A DNA stretch of 38,701 nt from Ruminiclostridium sp. (GCA_017465545.1 JAFTVY010000036.1:1-38701), one strand, 5' to 3'; shown: positions 24,776-33,874, counted from the first letter of the stretch. Program-made: numbers and translations. The notes: generated from the letters alone by a model not told the origin.

Positions 24776-26032
24776 TTATTCATAAAGAGGGTACTTGTTG
24801 CAGATGTCTGTTACCATACCTCTTACCTTTTCAGCACTTGCATCAAAGTCAGTTGCTGTAAGATAGATACACTCTGCAATAGTCTTCATATCCTCTTCTA
24901 CAAGACCTCTTGTTGTAACGGCAGGTGTACCGATACGAACACCGCTTGTAACGAAGGGGCTCTGAGGATCGTTGGGGATAGCGTTCTTGTTTACTGTGAT
25001 GTAAACCTCATCAAGCTTCTTTTCGAGCTCCTTACCTGTGATATTGAAGGGCTGAAGGTCTACTAACATAAGGTGGTTGTCAGTACCGCCTGATACAAGG
25101 TTGAAACCCTTTTCTAAAAGTGAAGAAGCTAAAACGGAAGCGTTGCTTACGATCTGCTTTGCATAAGCCTTGAATTCAGGCTTTAACGCCTCACCGAAGC
25201 ATACTGCCTTTGCGGCGATAACGTGCATTAAGGGTCCGCCCTGTGTACCGGGGAAAATAGCCTTGTTTATCTTGAGAGCAAGCTCTTCGTTGTTTGTAAG
25301 GATAAGACCGCCTCTGGGACCTCTTAAGGTCTTGTGAGTTGTTGTTGTAACGATGTCAGCGTAAGGAACGGGAGACATATGCATTCCGCCTGCTACAAGG
25401 CCTGCAATATGTGCCATATCTACCATAAGATATGCGCCTACTTCCTTTGCGATAGCGGAGAGCTTTTCAAAATCGATAGCTCTGGGGTATGCACTTGCAC
25501 CTGCTACGATAAGCTTGGGCTGATGCTCTTTAGCTAAAGCTAATACTGTGTCATAGTTTATCATACCTGTTTCGTCGTCAAGACCGTAGGGTACGAAGTT
25601 GAAGTACTTACCTGAAATGTTTACGGGTGAACCGTGTGTGAGGTGACCGCCGTGAGCAAGGCTCATACCGAGAACTGTGTCACCGGGATTTAAAAGTGCG
25701 AAGTATACGGCTGTGTTAGCCTGTGCGCCTGAGTGAGCCTGAACGTTTGCAAACTTTGCGCCGAAAAGCTCGCAGGCACGGTTTATTGCGATATTTTCTA
25801 CGATATCAACGTCCTCGCATCCGCCGTAGTAACGCTTGCCGGGGTAACCTTCAGCATACTTGTTTGTAAGAACGCTGCCCATTGCCGCCATAACTGCGGG
25901 AGAAACGATATTTTCGCTTGCGATAAGCTCGATGTTTCTTCTCTGGCGTCCGAGCTCTAAGTTCATAGCGTCTGCTACGTCGGGATCGAAGCCTTTAAGG
26001 TAACCGATTGTGTCAACTAAATCTTTGTACAT
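24776..26032 (-). CDS. glyA: Serine hydroxymethyltransferase
   Basis: A 418-residue PLP enzyme converting serine and tetrahydrofolate to glycine and methylene-THF. Motifs: [14 protein letters not shown] (34-47), [15 protein letters not shown] (57-71), HGGHLTHG (127-134), Asp205 in [11 protein letters not shown], and Schiff-base Lys234 in [14 protein letters not shown]. Standard length. It is 67 bp downstream of xylB with no convincing terminator between, so read-through from xylB is possible. The ribosome site is GGAAAGGAAA. Confidence 0.97.
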   Translation of the reverse strand: MYKDLVDTIGYLKGFDPDVADAMNLELGRQRRNIELIASENIVSPAVMAAMGSVLTNKYAEGYPGKRYYGGCEDVDIVENIAINRACELFGAKFANVQAHSGAQANTAVYFALLNPGDTVLGMSLAHGGHLTHGSPVNISGKYFNFVPYGLDDETGMINYDTVLALAKEHQPKLIVAGASAYPRAIDFEKLSAIAKEVGAYLMVDMAHIAGLVAGGMHMSPVPYADIVTTTTHKTLRGPRGGLILTNNEELALKINKAIFPGTQGGPLMHVIAAKAVCFGEALKPEFKAYAKQIVSNASVLASSLLEKGFNLVSGGTDNHLMLVDLQPFNITGKELEKKLDEVYITVNKNAIPNDPQSPFVTSGVRIGTPAVTTRGLVEEDMKTIAECIYLTATDFDASAEKVRGMVTDICNKYPLYE

Positions 26033-26099
26033 TTTAATTTTTTCCTTTCCGGTATATTTGAAGTCCGGCCTTACAGCCGTCTAAAAGATACGTTATATA

Positions 26100-27629
26100 T
26101 TATACGTCAAGATTTGCAAGAAGGTCGAAGTTCTCCTTCATTGCGGGGTAAAGCTTTTTGTAAAGCTCGTAGACCTTTTCGTACTTTGCAGAGTTTTCTG
26201 CAACGGGCTCCTGAATTCTTTCAGGCTTTATTACAGCCTTGCAGGCTTCGGGAACTGAGCTGTAGATACCTGTTCCTACTGCGGCAAGAAGTGCAACGCC
26301 GAGTGCGGGGCCTTCCTTATTAGCTGTAGTCTTTACCTGACAGCCGTATAAATCAGCGAGCATCTGACGCCATAAGGGGGACGTACCGCCACCGCCGCAA
26401 GCCATCATATCGTCGATGCTGATATTCATTTCACGCATAACCTCTACACAGTCACGAAGTGAATAGGAAACACCCTCCATAACAGCACGGAGCATATCCT
26501 TTTTCTTGTGCATTGAGGAAAGACCTACGAAAGCACCTCTTACGTTGGGATCGAGGTGTGGAGTTCTTTCACCGTTGAGGTAAGGCATATAAAGGAGTCT
26601 GTTAGCGCCGATAGGCACGCTGTCAGCCTCTTTATCCATAAGGTAATAGGGATCAACGCCCATTGAAAGAGCTGTTTCCATCTCTGCCCAGGCAAAATTA
26701 TCTCTGAACCACTTGAGGGAGAGACCTGCCGACTGGGTAACACCCATAACGTGCCAGCAACCGGGAACTGCACAGCAGAAGGTATGTACTCTGCCCTTGC
26801 TGTCTATGGAAATATCGGAAGTGTGAGCGAACACAACGCCGCTTGTACCGATTGTTGTGAAGGCTTTACCATCCTCTACAACGCCTGTACCAACTGCCGC
26901 CGCCGCATTGTCACCTGCACCGCCTACAACAGGAGTGCCTTCCTTAAGGCCGGTAGCTCTTGCTACTTCCTTTGTGATAGTACCTGTGATATCAGGGCTT
27001 TCGTAAACCTTTGCAAGAAGGCTCTTGTCAATACCAAGCTTTGTAAGTACCTCATCAGACCAGCAACGGTTAGGGATGTCAAGTAACTGCATACCTGACG
27101 CATCGGAAACCTCGGTTGCATATTCGCCTGTGAGCATAAATCTTATGTAATCCTTAGGGAGAAGGATATGACGGCATTTTTCGTAAATATCAGGCTCGTT
27201 GTTTTTTACCCACATTATCTTTGCGGCTGTAAAGCCTGTTATTGCAGGGTTTGCTGTGATTTCGATAAGTCTGTCATGACCTACCTTCTCTGTAATCTCA
27301 ACAACCTCCTTGCCCGTTCTCTGGTCACACCAGATAATGCTGTTTCTCAGCACCTTGTTGTCGCCGTCGAGCATTACCAGTCCGTGCATCTGTCCTGAGA
27401 GACCTACGCCCTTGATGTCATCTGCAGAAACGCCGCTCTTTGCAATAACGTCACGGATACTGTTTACGGAAGCATTCCACCAGTCAAGGGGATCCTGCTC
27501 TGCGTAGCCGTTACGGGGAGTGTAAAGGGGGTACTCGTAAAGTGCGGATGCAACGGGTGTACCGTCCTCGCTGAAAAGCACGGTCTTGGTACCTGACGTG
27601 CCTATATCAACGCCAATAATGTACGCCAT
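26100..27629 (-). CDS. xylB: Xylulokinase (FGGY family)
   Basis: A 509-residue sugar kinase phosphorylating D-xylulose to xylulose-5-phosphate. N-terminal phosphate motif GVDIGTSGTKTVLFSEDG (5-22); YAEQDPLDWW; substrate-site GLSGQMHGLVMLD and WCDQRT; the second nucleotide motif GTSGVVFAHT; and the C-terminal GGGGTSPLWRQMLADLYG adenosine motif. The XylB-typical NRLLYMPYLNGERTPHLDP is intact. No xylose isomerase or transporter adjoins it. It has its own promoter with a dyad at the predicted start site, and is divergent from the phosphofructokinase gene. Confidence 0.95.
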   Translation of the reverse strand: MAYIIGVDIGTSGTKTVLFSEDGTPVASALYEYPLYTPRNGYAEQDPLDWWNASVNSIRDVIAKSGVSADDIKGVGLSGQMHGLVMLDGDNKVLRNSIIWCDQRTGKEVVEITEKVGHDRLIEITANPAITGFTAAKIMWVKNNEPDIYEKCRHILLPKDYIRFMLTGEYATEVSDASGMQLLDIPNRCWSDEVLTKLGIDKSLLAKVYESPDITGTITKEVARATGLKEGTPVVGGAGDNAAAAVGTGVVEDGKAFTTIGTSGVVFAHTSDISIDSKGRVHTFCCAVPGCWHVMGVTQSAGLSLKWFRDNFAWAEMETALSMGVDPYYLMDKEADSVPIGANRLLYMPYLNGERTPHLDPNVRGAFVGLSSMHKKKDMLRAVMEGVSYSLRDCVEVMREMNISIDDMMACGGGGTSPLWRQMLADLYGCQVKTTANKEGPALGVALLAAVGTGIYSSVPEACKAVIKPERIQEPVAENSAKYEKVYELYKKLYPAMKENFDLLANLDV

Positions 27630-27677
27630 AATTATTCTCCTTACAGTTTTTTCTTTTTAGTTTACTCCTTATCGGAG

Positions 27678-27693
27678 CTTGTACAAATACAAG
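27678..27693 (-). promoter_or_regulatory. Operator-like dyad at the xylB transcription start
   Basis: CTTGTA-CAAA-TACAAG, a perfect 6-bp inverted repeat located just downstream of the xylB -10 box, over the expected +1. The position fits a repressor site; the regulator is unknown. Confidence 0.45.
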
Positions 27694-27696
27694 ATT

Positions 27697-27726
27697 ATTA
27701 TAATATAAAATGAGCTGTTTTGTCAA
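27697..27726 (-). promoter_or_regulatory. Sigma-A promoter for xylB
   Basis: On the minus strand: TTGACA (27726-27721), an 18-bp spacer, and TATAAT (27702-27697). Confidence 0.72.
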
Positions 27727-27840
27727 TAGAAAAAGCCACTTTATAGACAAAGAAAATAACTCATTTATTCTAAAAAATTTGGTCATTTTGACCACCCGCA
27801 ATAAAAATAGGCACAATTTACAATTTTGCACTTATTTTTC

Positions 27841-27869
27841 TTGACTTTTTGTTATTTTCAACATATAAT
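27841..27869 (+). promoter_or_regulatory. Sigma-A promoter for the phosphofructokinase gene
   Basis: TTGACT (27841-27846), a 17-bp spacer, and TATAAT (27864-27869). This puts the start codon at 27925, not at the upstream in-frame ATG at 27826, which lies before the promoter. Confidence 0.8.
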
Positions 27870-27924
27870 AATATTACGGACAAGAAATACCGTTCATATT
27901 TCATACAAGAAAGGTCGGATAAAA

Positions 27925-29010
27925 ATGGCAAAACGCAGAATAGGAATTTTAACAAGCGGTGGCGACTGCCCCGGACTCAACGCTACGATAAGAGGTGCCG
28001 CAAAGGCGTGCTACACCTTATTTGGTGAAGATGATGTTGAGATAATCGGTATTTCCAACGGCTTTGACGGACTTATCAGAAACAATTGTCGCATCATGAA
28101 GCCTGAAGAATTCTCGGGTATTTTAACTCAGGGCGGTACTATCTTAGGTACAAAGCGTACTCCCTACAAGATGATGCAGGTAATCGAGGATGACAATATA
28201 GACAAGGTTGCTGAAATGAAGGCAACCTATAAAAAGCAGAAGCTGGACTGTATTCTGACACTTGGCGGCAACGGCACACACAAGACCGCAAACCTGCTTT
28301 CCGAAGAAGGTCTCAACATAATCGGTCTGCCCAAGACTATAGATAACGACATATGGGGTACCGACGTTACCTTCGGCTTCCATACAGCCGTTGACATCGG
28401 TACGGAGGTCATTGACAGAATCCACACCACAGCCACCTCCCACCGCAGAATCATGGTTATCGAAATTATGGGTAACAAAGCGGGCTGGCTTACACTTTAT
28501 TCAGGCGTTGCAGGCGGTGCTGATATTGTGCTTATTCCTGAAATTCCCTACAACATAGATAAGGTAATCGACGCCTGCGAAAGAAGAATGGAAGCAGGAA
28601 AGATGTTCTCTATCATCGCTGTAGCCGAGGGCGCTATGGATAAGGATGAAGCGAAGATGAAGAAAAAGGAACGTGCTAAAAAGCGTGCTGAAGCAGGCGA
28701 AACCACGGTTACAAGCCGTATCGCAAAGCAGATAGAGGCGGCTACCGGCGTAGAATCAAGAACGGTAGTTCCCGGTCATATTCTTCGTGGTGGCAGTCCT
28801 TCAGCCTATGACAGAGTGCTGGCGACCAAGTTCGGTGCAAGAGCGGCTATGCTCATAAAGGAAGGCAAGTACGGCTACACGGTGGCTAAAATCGGTAGCG
28901 AAATCTGCGAGAACAAGCTCTGTGACGTTACAATGAAGACAAAGTTCGTGCCTCAGGATGACAAGCTGGTTATAACAGGTAAAAATATCGGCATCTCCTT
29001 TGGCGACTGA
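27925..29010 (+). CDS. 6-phosphofructokinase (ATP- or PPi-dependent, mixed-type site)
   Basis: 361 residues, phosphofructokinase A family, glycolysis. The N-terminal RRIGILTSGGDCPGLNATIRG binds the phosphoryl donor. The donor-defining residues are mixed: GGNGT (114-118) has Gly where PPi enzymes have a second Asp, while PKTIDND (136-142) carries the Lys typical of PPi enzymes. Asn116 stands where the Mg-binding Asp of GGDG is usual. Further motifs: IEIMGNKAGWLTL, VIAVAEG-like IIAVAEGAM, and PGHILRGGSPSAYDR. A Lys/Arg-rich stretch at about 248-258 is an insertion-like helix. Start as fixed by the promoter and AAAGG. Confidence 0.92.
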   Translation: MAKRRIGILTSGGDCPGLNATIRGAAKACYTLFGEDDVEIIGISNGFDGLIRNNCRIMKPEEFSGILTQGGTILGTKRTPYKMMQVIEDDNIDKVAEMKATYKKQKLDCILTLGGNGTHKTANLLSEEGLNIIGLPKTIDNDIWGTDVTFGFHTAVDIGTEVIDRIHTTATSHRRIMVIEIMGNKAGWLTLYSGVAGGADIVLIPEIPYNIDKVIDACERRMEAGKMFSIIAVAEGAMDKDEAKMKKKERAKKRAEAGETTVTSRIAKQIEAATGVESRTVVPGHILRGGSPSAYDRVLATKFGARAAMLIKEGKYGYTVAKIGSEICENKLCDVTMKTKFVPQDDKLVITGKNIGISFGD

Positions 29011-29031
29011 TAGATAAGCGAATAGAAAAGG

Positions 29032-29058
29032 TCCCATCAGGAAGTATTCCTGATGGGA
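29032..29058. terminator. Intrinsic terminator after the phosphofructokinase gene
   Basis: Perfect 12-bp stem TCCCATCAGGAA / TTCCTGATGGGA with a GTA loop, followed by TATTTTTAG. It lies only 5 bp from the end of the convergent hydrolase gene. Confidence 0.9.
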
Positions 29059-29063
29059 TATTT

Positions 29064-29816
29064 TTAGTATATAAAGGGTGTTATTTCCTCTATCCACTTC
29101 TGTGGCTCAAAGGATATATAACGACAATGAGCACACTTCTGAAAGCACTTTAAGGTAAGGCGTGAATAAAGTCCTTTAAGAGTAAAGGCGGAGGTTTCGG
29201 ATATTCCCTCATTACCCTTTGTGCCATAGCAGAAGAGAATCTTAGTTTTAGCGGATGAAGAAAAGCCTTCAAGACGATTTTCTGACAGACTGGCTATAAT
29301 ATTTTCTATTGAAGTATCGGACATTCTGTCAGCTATGGCAAGATAGCTATCAAGATACTTTTCCGGGAGAAAATTCTTTTTAAAGCTACGCATTACGCCA
29401 TTTTTACGAAGCTGGGATTTATGTATCAGGCTTTTATACTGATTTTTCATAATAGCGCCCATTCGCCTGTTGAAGCCGACAAGAGGAGCGCCGTCAAGTA
29501 CAAGCTTATTTATAGTGAGCTTTTCTGACTTGAAAATCTCAAAGGCAATAACACCGCCCATAGAGATACCGCACATCACGTCAATATCACCGCTGGTATT
29601 TGCAAGGCAGAAGTTTATGATTTTATCCGCTTCCTGCTCCACCGAAGTATATTCGCTTCGTGTATCTTCTTCATGAGCGTCAAGTGCAGGTACTATTACA
29701 AAATATTCTTCTGAAAAATGCTCCGCTACCTCCTGCCATATCTGCCAGGGAGTGAGCATTCCGTGAATCAGGAGCATTGCAGGTCTTGATTTGTCACCCA
29801 AGGTATGGAAATTCAT
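29064..29816 (-). CDS. Alpha/beta hydrolase, last gene of a three-gene operon
   Basis: 250 residues. Oxyanion motif LLIHGM (16-20), nucleophile Ser85 in CGISMGG, and a probable catalytic His in the C-terminal CAHCRYISFEP; the acid is not obvious. The start is ATG 29816, set by AAGGGGACAGG and by the ATGA overlap with the methyltransferase stop; a longer reading from 29837 would include that ribosome site. No signal peptide. Tight coupling to an LCMT-type methyltransferase suggests a shared small-molecule or methyl-ester pathway, which is inference. Confidence 0.82.
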   Translation of the reverse strand: MNFHTLGDKSRPAMLLIHGMLTPWQIWQEVAEHFSEEYFVIVPALDAHEEDTRSEYTSVEQEADKIINFCLANTSGDIDVMCGISMGGVIAFEIFKSEKLTINKLVLDGAPLVGFNRRMGAIMKNQYKSLIHKSQLRKNGVMRSFKKNFLPEKYLDSYLAIADRMSDTSIENIIASLSENRLEGFSSSAKTKILFCYGTKGNEGISETSAFTLKGLYSRLTLKCFQKCAHCRYISFEPQKWIEEITPFIY

Positions 29817-30613
29817 TTGCCTGTCCCCTTTCCGCATTTATAGACGTAGATTCTGTACATTTTGCTACCGAATTTTTTCATAAATTTAAAGCGTGTCTTG
29901 TAAATTCCCTTTAGTTTACCAATATATTCATCAAGGATTATATTACGTGTTTCGGTATGGAATACATTCTTTTCAGGATTATGGAACAGCTTTTCATCAT
30001 CCATAAAGAAGGATATTTTGGCATCCACCGAATTTATGGGGTTCTTCACCTTTGACGCCTTTGCCGCAAAGGAAGAATAGGCGTCGAATATAAAAGTCAC
30101 GTTGCCGAATTTTTCAGAGAACAATTCTGTAAGAGTGCGGATTTCTTTTTCCGTAAGGTACATTGTAAGTCCTTCCGCTATAACAAGCATCGGCTCACCG
30201 TTATACTCAATCTGTTCGAGCCAGGAAAAATCTGTAGCGGAAGAGCGTAGCATAGTGTAATTATCCGTTTCTTTATAATAGTTTTCCCTGAAAGAGATAA
30301 CCTCGGGGAAATCAAGATCATACCAATGCTTCGCCTTGCGGTTTACTCTGACTATTCTGCTGTCCAGTCCGCATCCGAGGTGAACAACTATAGCTTCGGG
30401 ATTTTTGTATATAAAATCAGTCGCAAAGCTATCATACTGCATTGCTCTCATCGTCATATAGATAGCAAGCCTTTTTGATTTATCCACGGTTTTGAGATAG
30501 TCATAATTCTTTGCTACTATCTCCTCTGCCGTTTTATCCTGCCAGAATCCGTCAAGGCTCATCATTGCCTTGCCGTACAGCGGAATAAACAGAGTTCTGC
30601 TTTCGTTTTTCAT
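29813..30613 (-). CDS. Class I SAM methyltransferase, leucine carboxyl methyltransferase (LCMT/PPM1) family
   Basis: 266 residues. SAM-binding motif I reads VVHLGCGLDSR (77-87), followed by YDLDFPEV (98-105), the LCMT-family signature, and LVIAEGLTMYLTEKEI, which closes the SAM pocket. Bacterial members act on small-molecule carboxyl or hydroxyl groups, as in polyketide tailoring, while eukaryotic members methylate PP2A. The substrate is unknown. It starts 12 bp after the glycoside-hydrolase-like gene and overlaps the hydrolase gene by 4 bp, so the three are one operon. Confidence 0.88.
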   Translation of the reverse strand: MKNESRTLFIPLYGKAMMSLDGFWQDKTAEEIVAKNYDYLKTVDKSKRLAIYMTMRAMQYDSFATDFIYKNPEAIVVHLGCGLDSRIVRVNRKAKHWYDLDFPEVISFRENYYKETDNYTMLRSSATDFSWLEQIEYNGEPMLVIAEGLTMYLTEKEIRTLTELFSEKFGNVTFIFDAYSSFAAKASKVKNPINSVDAKISFFMDDEKLFHNPEKNVFHTETRNIILDEYIGKLKGIYKTRFKFMKKFGSKMYRIYVYKCGKGTGK

Positions 30614-30625
30614 AAATACATCCTC

Positions 30626-32383
30626 TTATCTGCGGTTTATTTTATAAGCCTTCCATCTGCCTACCGTTGCCCAGAGTCTGAACACCGACTCACCGCTTTC
30701 TTCATAAAGGGGCAGTATTTCCTTATCTGTGCCGATTTCCGTAATGCTTTTTGCATCCTTTATATGAACAGTCACGTCGCTGTCATAGGTGTTGTTATCC
30801 ACGTAAGGATAGATTATAAAGGTATCGTTATCGTAAAGGAATATGCTTATTGTGGATTTGCCGCTGTAACGGATGCCGTTTACCGCAAATTCACGTCTCA
30901 TACGGTTAAGCACCGCTTCGGGATAGTATTTGATATCCGAAAAGGCTTCGGGTACAACGAGAGTGTACATTTTGCCCTTGCCGTAGGTGTCTAAGGCTAA
31001 AAGCGTGCAGGCTTCTTCTTCGTTTATCGCCTTGCATACCGCACCCCATGTAGCGTTATTACGAAGCTCCATTATAGGAACGGTTATATATTTATCCGCT
31101 GACTGTCTTGCCCAGCGGCTTGCCGCTACCGCAATCTCACCCTCTGCCGCAAAATCTCTTGCGGTCATTTTTCTGTCTCTATAGCGAAGTGATGTTATAC
31201 GTTCAATTCCCTTTCCGAGCGTTGCCTTTACAAATCCGCTGGTGACTATAGCTTTATTGCCGCTTGCGATATAATTTTCAAGCTTTTCGATTATATCCTT
31301 ATCAAAAGCTGAAGAAGCGGTAAGGAGCATAACGGGTGCATCTGATTTGAAATCAGGGGTAGGAAGCACGGGGAAACCGTTCATGCCGAGGTAATCCTGA
31401 AGGTTATCTTCGCCCTGGGAGGCGTTTGGAATATAGCAAGGTACACCTATGGGTGTTCCTAAATTATCAAGAAGCGTATCGAGCTTATCCAGCATAAAGC
31501 CGAGAGGAGGGAGAAATACGCTGTCATTAAGTGCCTGAAAGCAGAAAAGCATTATTTCCCTCGGCTTTGCAAAGGCTGTGAGATAGCCCTGCTCAAGGTA
31601 ATAATCAAGAATGCGACAGTCAAAGCAGTCAAACCATCCGCCACCATTACGGCCGGGTGCCATATCTTCCATATAATTCATAAGAGAATAGGACAGATAA
31701 CGAGGCAGATGCTGATCTGTGTTGACGGGATCTCTTGTTTCGGTGCCCGTATAGATAAAATCGAAAATTTCTCTCTGGGATGCGGGATCGTAGCCCGTTT
31801 CCTGATAGGATTCCATCCAGTTGGGATATTTTATAGTTATCTTACAGTCGGGGTTTACCGCCTTTGCAGGATCGATTATGTATTTCTTTGACGCTTCAAA
31901 AAGCAGGTGTGTGCGGTATGCCTGCCAGCTACCGTCGGTAATACCGTGTTCCTTGTTGTACTTATCCCTTTCGCTCCTACACTTTTCACAGGTGCAGTTA
32001 GAGAAATAGAAATCGTCTATTATAAAGCTGTCAAAGACTCTTGCATTCATTTCGCAGGCTTTCTGCAGAGTAGCCATCATCTTTTCATCGTTATAGCAAA
32101 GAACGTTGAAAAGGCGCTGTTTTCTTTCCTGACCTTCGGGATCGGGAAGGCTTGTAGTTATACCACCCTTAGCTTCTATGCCGTTTTCTTCAAAAATCTG
32201 CTTGCAAAGGCGAAGCTCTTCTTCTGATACGAAAATATCTCTCATAGGCTCGATATACACCTTATCGAGTCTTAAATAGCGCTTGAAAAAGTCGATTTGC
32301 TGCTGAAGCTTTTCTTTGTTCAGGTTTTTTACGCCATGCGCAACGTAATACACAACAAGCTTGAAATTTCTGTAGTTTGACAT
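30626..32383 (-). CDS. Glycoside-hydrolase-like protein, TIM barrel plus GATase-like domain
   Basis: A 585-residue cytoplasmic protein. Residues about 5-310 look like a (beta/alpha)8 barrel of the glycoside hydrolase type. A characteristic strand end FIIDDFYFSNCTCEKCRSERDK (about 118-139) has paired Asp residues and a CxCxxC cluster that could bind zinc. Residues about 340-440 (APVMLLTASSAFDKDIIEKLENYIASGNKAIVTSG) resemble the class I GATase-like middle domain of beta-galactosidases, and the last about 90 residues look like a beta-sandwich. No secretion signal is visible, so it would act on an imported substrate. I cannot name a GH family. First gene of the operon, with an AAAGGA site. Confidence 0.6.
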   Translation of the reverse strand: MSNYRNFKLVVYYVAHGVKNLNKEKLQQQIDFFKRYLRLDKVYIEPMRDIFVSEEELRLCKQIFEENGIEAKGGITTSLPDPEGQERKQRLFNVLCYNDEKMMATLQKACEMNARVFDSFIIDDFYFSNCTCEKCRSERDKYNKEHGITDGSWQAYRTHLLFEASKKYIIDPAKAVNPDCKITIKYPNWMESYQETGYDPASQREIFDFIYTGTETRDPVNTDQHLPRYLSYSLMNYMEDMAPGRNGGGWFDCFDCRILDYYLEQGYLTAFAKPREIMLFCFQALNDSVFLPPLGFMLDKLDTLLDNLGTPIGVPCYIPNASQGEDNLQDYLGMNGFPVLPTPDFKSDAPVMLLTASSAFDKDIIEKLENYIASGNKAIVTSGFVKATLGKGIERITSLRYRDRKMTARDFAAEGEIAVAASRWARQSADKYITVPIMELRNNATWGAVCKAINEEEACTLLALDTYGKGKMYTLVVPEAFSDIKYYPEAVLNRMRREFAVNGIRYSGKSTISIFLYDNDTFIIYPYVDNNTYDSDVTVHIKDAKSITEIGTDKEILPLYEESGESVFRLWATVGRWKAYKINRR

Positions 32384-32432
32384 AGAAAAAATCCTTTCTG
32401 AAATATTATTGTCGGCTCACCATCTTAGTTGG

Positions 32433-33083
32433 TTAAGACCTGCCATTTCCGTTATTGCCTCCAAACTCACACCCGTGAGAATGGTTTTTTCCGTAATACC
32501 ATCTACCGTATCTGTAGCCGTAATGGGGTGGACAATTTGCACAATCGCCGTTACATCCGAATGTCTTATTCTGCGATTCACGGGAATCTATAGAGTTTGC
32601 GACTACAAGTGTAGAAAAAAGAGTTCCTAAAAAGCCTGCTTTTTTCTCTTTTCCTTTCCCAAAACGATTATTGTCATTCACAGAATCATAAACATCAGGC
32701 GATTCGCAGAGTTCTTCCGGTAAGGGGATCCCTTTTTCGGAACACAGCTTTATGATTACATCATCATCAACCACGCCGTATAGTTCTTCTACATCCTCTG
32801 CCGTAAGCTTATCAGAAGAATTATAAAGAGCCTGTGCAACAAGCTTTTCATCATTACAACAAAACAGCTCAATGATAATATCTACGGGGAATTGCAATTT
32901 TGCTTCTACCGCTTTTTGTAAGAGACGATCTGATGCACCCACGTCTGATTGCAATTCAAGTATAATTTCTCCTACCTCATCAGCAGAACCGAGAGAAGTC
33001 AATGCGTATAAATTACGCACCCGTGTGCTTTCTTCCCAATCGTAAAATTTTTCGTAATACTCATCCCACGTATAAGTGCGCAA
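32433..33083 (-). CDS. Hypothetical protein with Cys/His-rich tail, 216 residues
   Basis: No family recognised. Residues about 15-125 are alternating acidic helices that look HEAT/armadillo-like (NLYALTSLGSADEVGEIILE, LVAQALYNSSDKLTAEDVEE). A weakly hydrophobic segment GFLGTLFSTLVVA lies at about 150-162. The tail is rich in Cys, His, Tyr and Gly, with GCNGDCANCPPHYGYRYG and HSHGCEFGG, a likely metal site. The start is decided by the ribosome site: AGGAG ends directly before a TTG at 33092 but is 9 nt before the in-frame TTG at 33083, so the latter is chosen. It follows the GNAT gene by 32 bp. Confidence 0.65.
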   Translation of the reverse strand: MRTYTWDEYYEKFYDWEESTRVRNLYALTSLGSADEVGEIILELQSDVGASDRLLQKAVEAKLQFPVDIIIELFCCNDEKLVAQALYNSSDKLTAEDVEELYGVVDDDVIIKLCSEKGIPLPEELCESPDVYDSVNDNNRFGKGKEKKAGFLGTLFSTLVVANSIDSRESQNKTFGCNGDCANCPPHYGYRYGRWYYGKNHSHGCEFGGNNGNGRS

Positions 33084-33115
33084 ACGAATCAACTCCTGCT
33101 TCTATACACCTTAAT

Positions 33116-33874
33116 TTACTTTATCCTTTTCGCTCCAAGCTCTGCCCACATCGGTTTAAAACCGCAGTTTAAAGCTATATTTCTTGAATGATAATTTGCT
33201 ACGCTCGTGCCGTAGAAGGGTATATCCCCTCTTTTTATTATCTCGTTTTTTAAAAGGGTTACAAGATACGTACCCACTCCCATAGAGCGGTACTGCGGCA
33301 TTACGTCTATTCCTATCTGTTGCCAGCCTTTTGCATCCTCAGAACAGCCTGCCATACCCATAATTTCATTGTTATCGTCATAGGCGCAGACTACGATTCT
33401 GTCAGGGCGGTGCGGGAGATACTCTTCGCAGATGGCATTCGGGAAGCGGTCATCTCCGTAAAATATATCTATTTCCCTGTCATAAAACCATTTTACCTTG
33501 TAATCTCTTTTTGGTGTTACGTCAGAATAAGGCAAAAACATATGGTGGCTGCGGTCAAAGGTGTAGCCGTACTTATTAAGCTCCTTTTCTATCGGCAGGA
33601 GATTGCACAGTTCAAAAAGCAGATGTCCCTGCTTGTCCTTTATATATTCCTCTAAAAAGGGGTGTAGCTGCTTATCCGCTGTGATAACCGTATTATTACC
33701 GAAGGTCACCATTGAAAAGAAATATTTTTCCTTCGTATACATTCTTCTGCCCTCGTTAAGGGCGGAAACGGTGACTATATTTTCGTTTTTCTCGAAATCT
33801 TCGGAAGAGCAGTTATACTCTGTTGCTAATAAGTCTTTCAGCTTATGATAGCAGGTTTTGAAATAAGAATTCAT
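33116..33874 (-). CDS. GNAT family N-acetyltransferase
   Basis: 252 residues. The C-terminal half (about 140-245) is a GNAT domain: DRIVVCAYDDNNEIMGMAGCSEDA (beta strands 2-4) and the acetyl-CoA loop QIGIDVMPQYRSMGVGTYLV with the Q/R-x-x-G-x-G pattern, ending SVANYHSRNIALNCGFKP. The N-terminal half (1-130) has no recognised motif and may be a substrate-recognition or GNAT-like duplicate. The ATG overlaps the stop of the nucleotidyltransferase-like gene by 4 bp (ATGA). The acceptor is unknown. Confidence 0.87.
   Translation of the reverse strand: MNSYFKTCYHKLKDLLATEYNCSSEDFEKNENIVTVSALNEGRRMYTKEKYFFSMVTFGNNTVITADKQLHPFLEEYIKDKQGHLLFELCNLLPIEKELNKYGYTFDRSHHMFLPYSDVTPKRDYKVKWFYDREIDIFYGDDRFPNAICEEYLPHRPDRIVVCAYDDNNEIMGMAGCSEDAKGWQQIGIDVMPQYRSMGVGTYLVTLLKNEIIKRGDIPFYGTSVANYHSRNIALNCGFKPMWAELGAKRIK

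Noticed and set aside
24419-25066. 215-codon plus-strand frame across prs and glyA
   Set aside because: It spans two convincing genes on the other strand and has no family-like sequence.
27826-27924. Upstream start for the phosphofructokinase
   Set aside because: It lies before the -35 box of the gene's promoter, so it would not be in the transcript.
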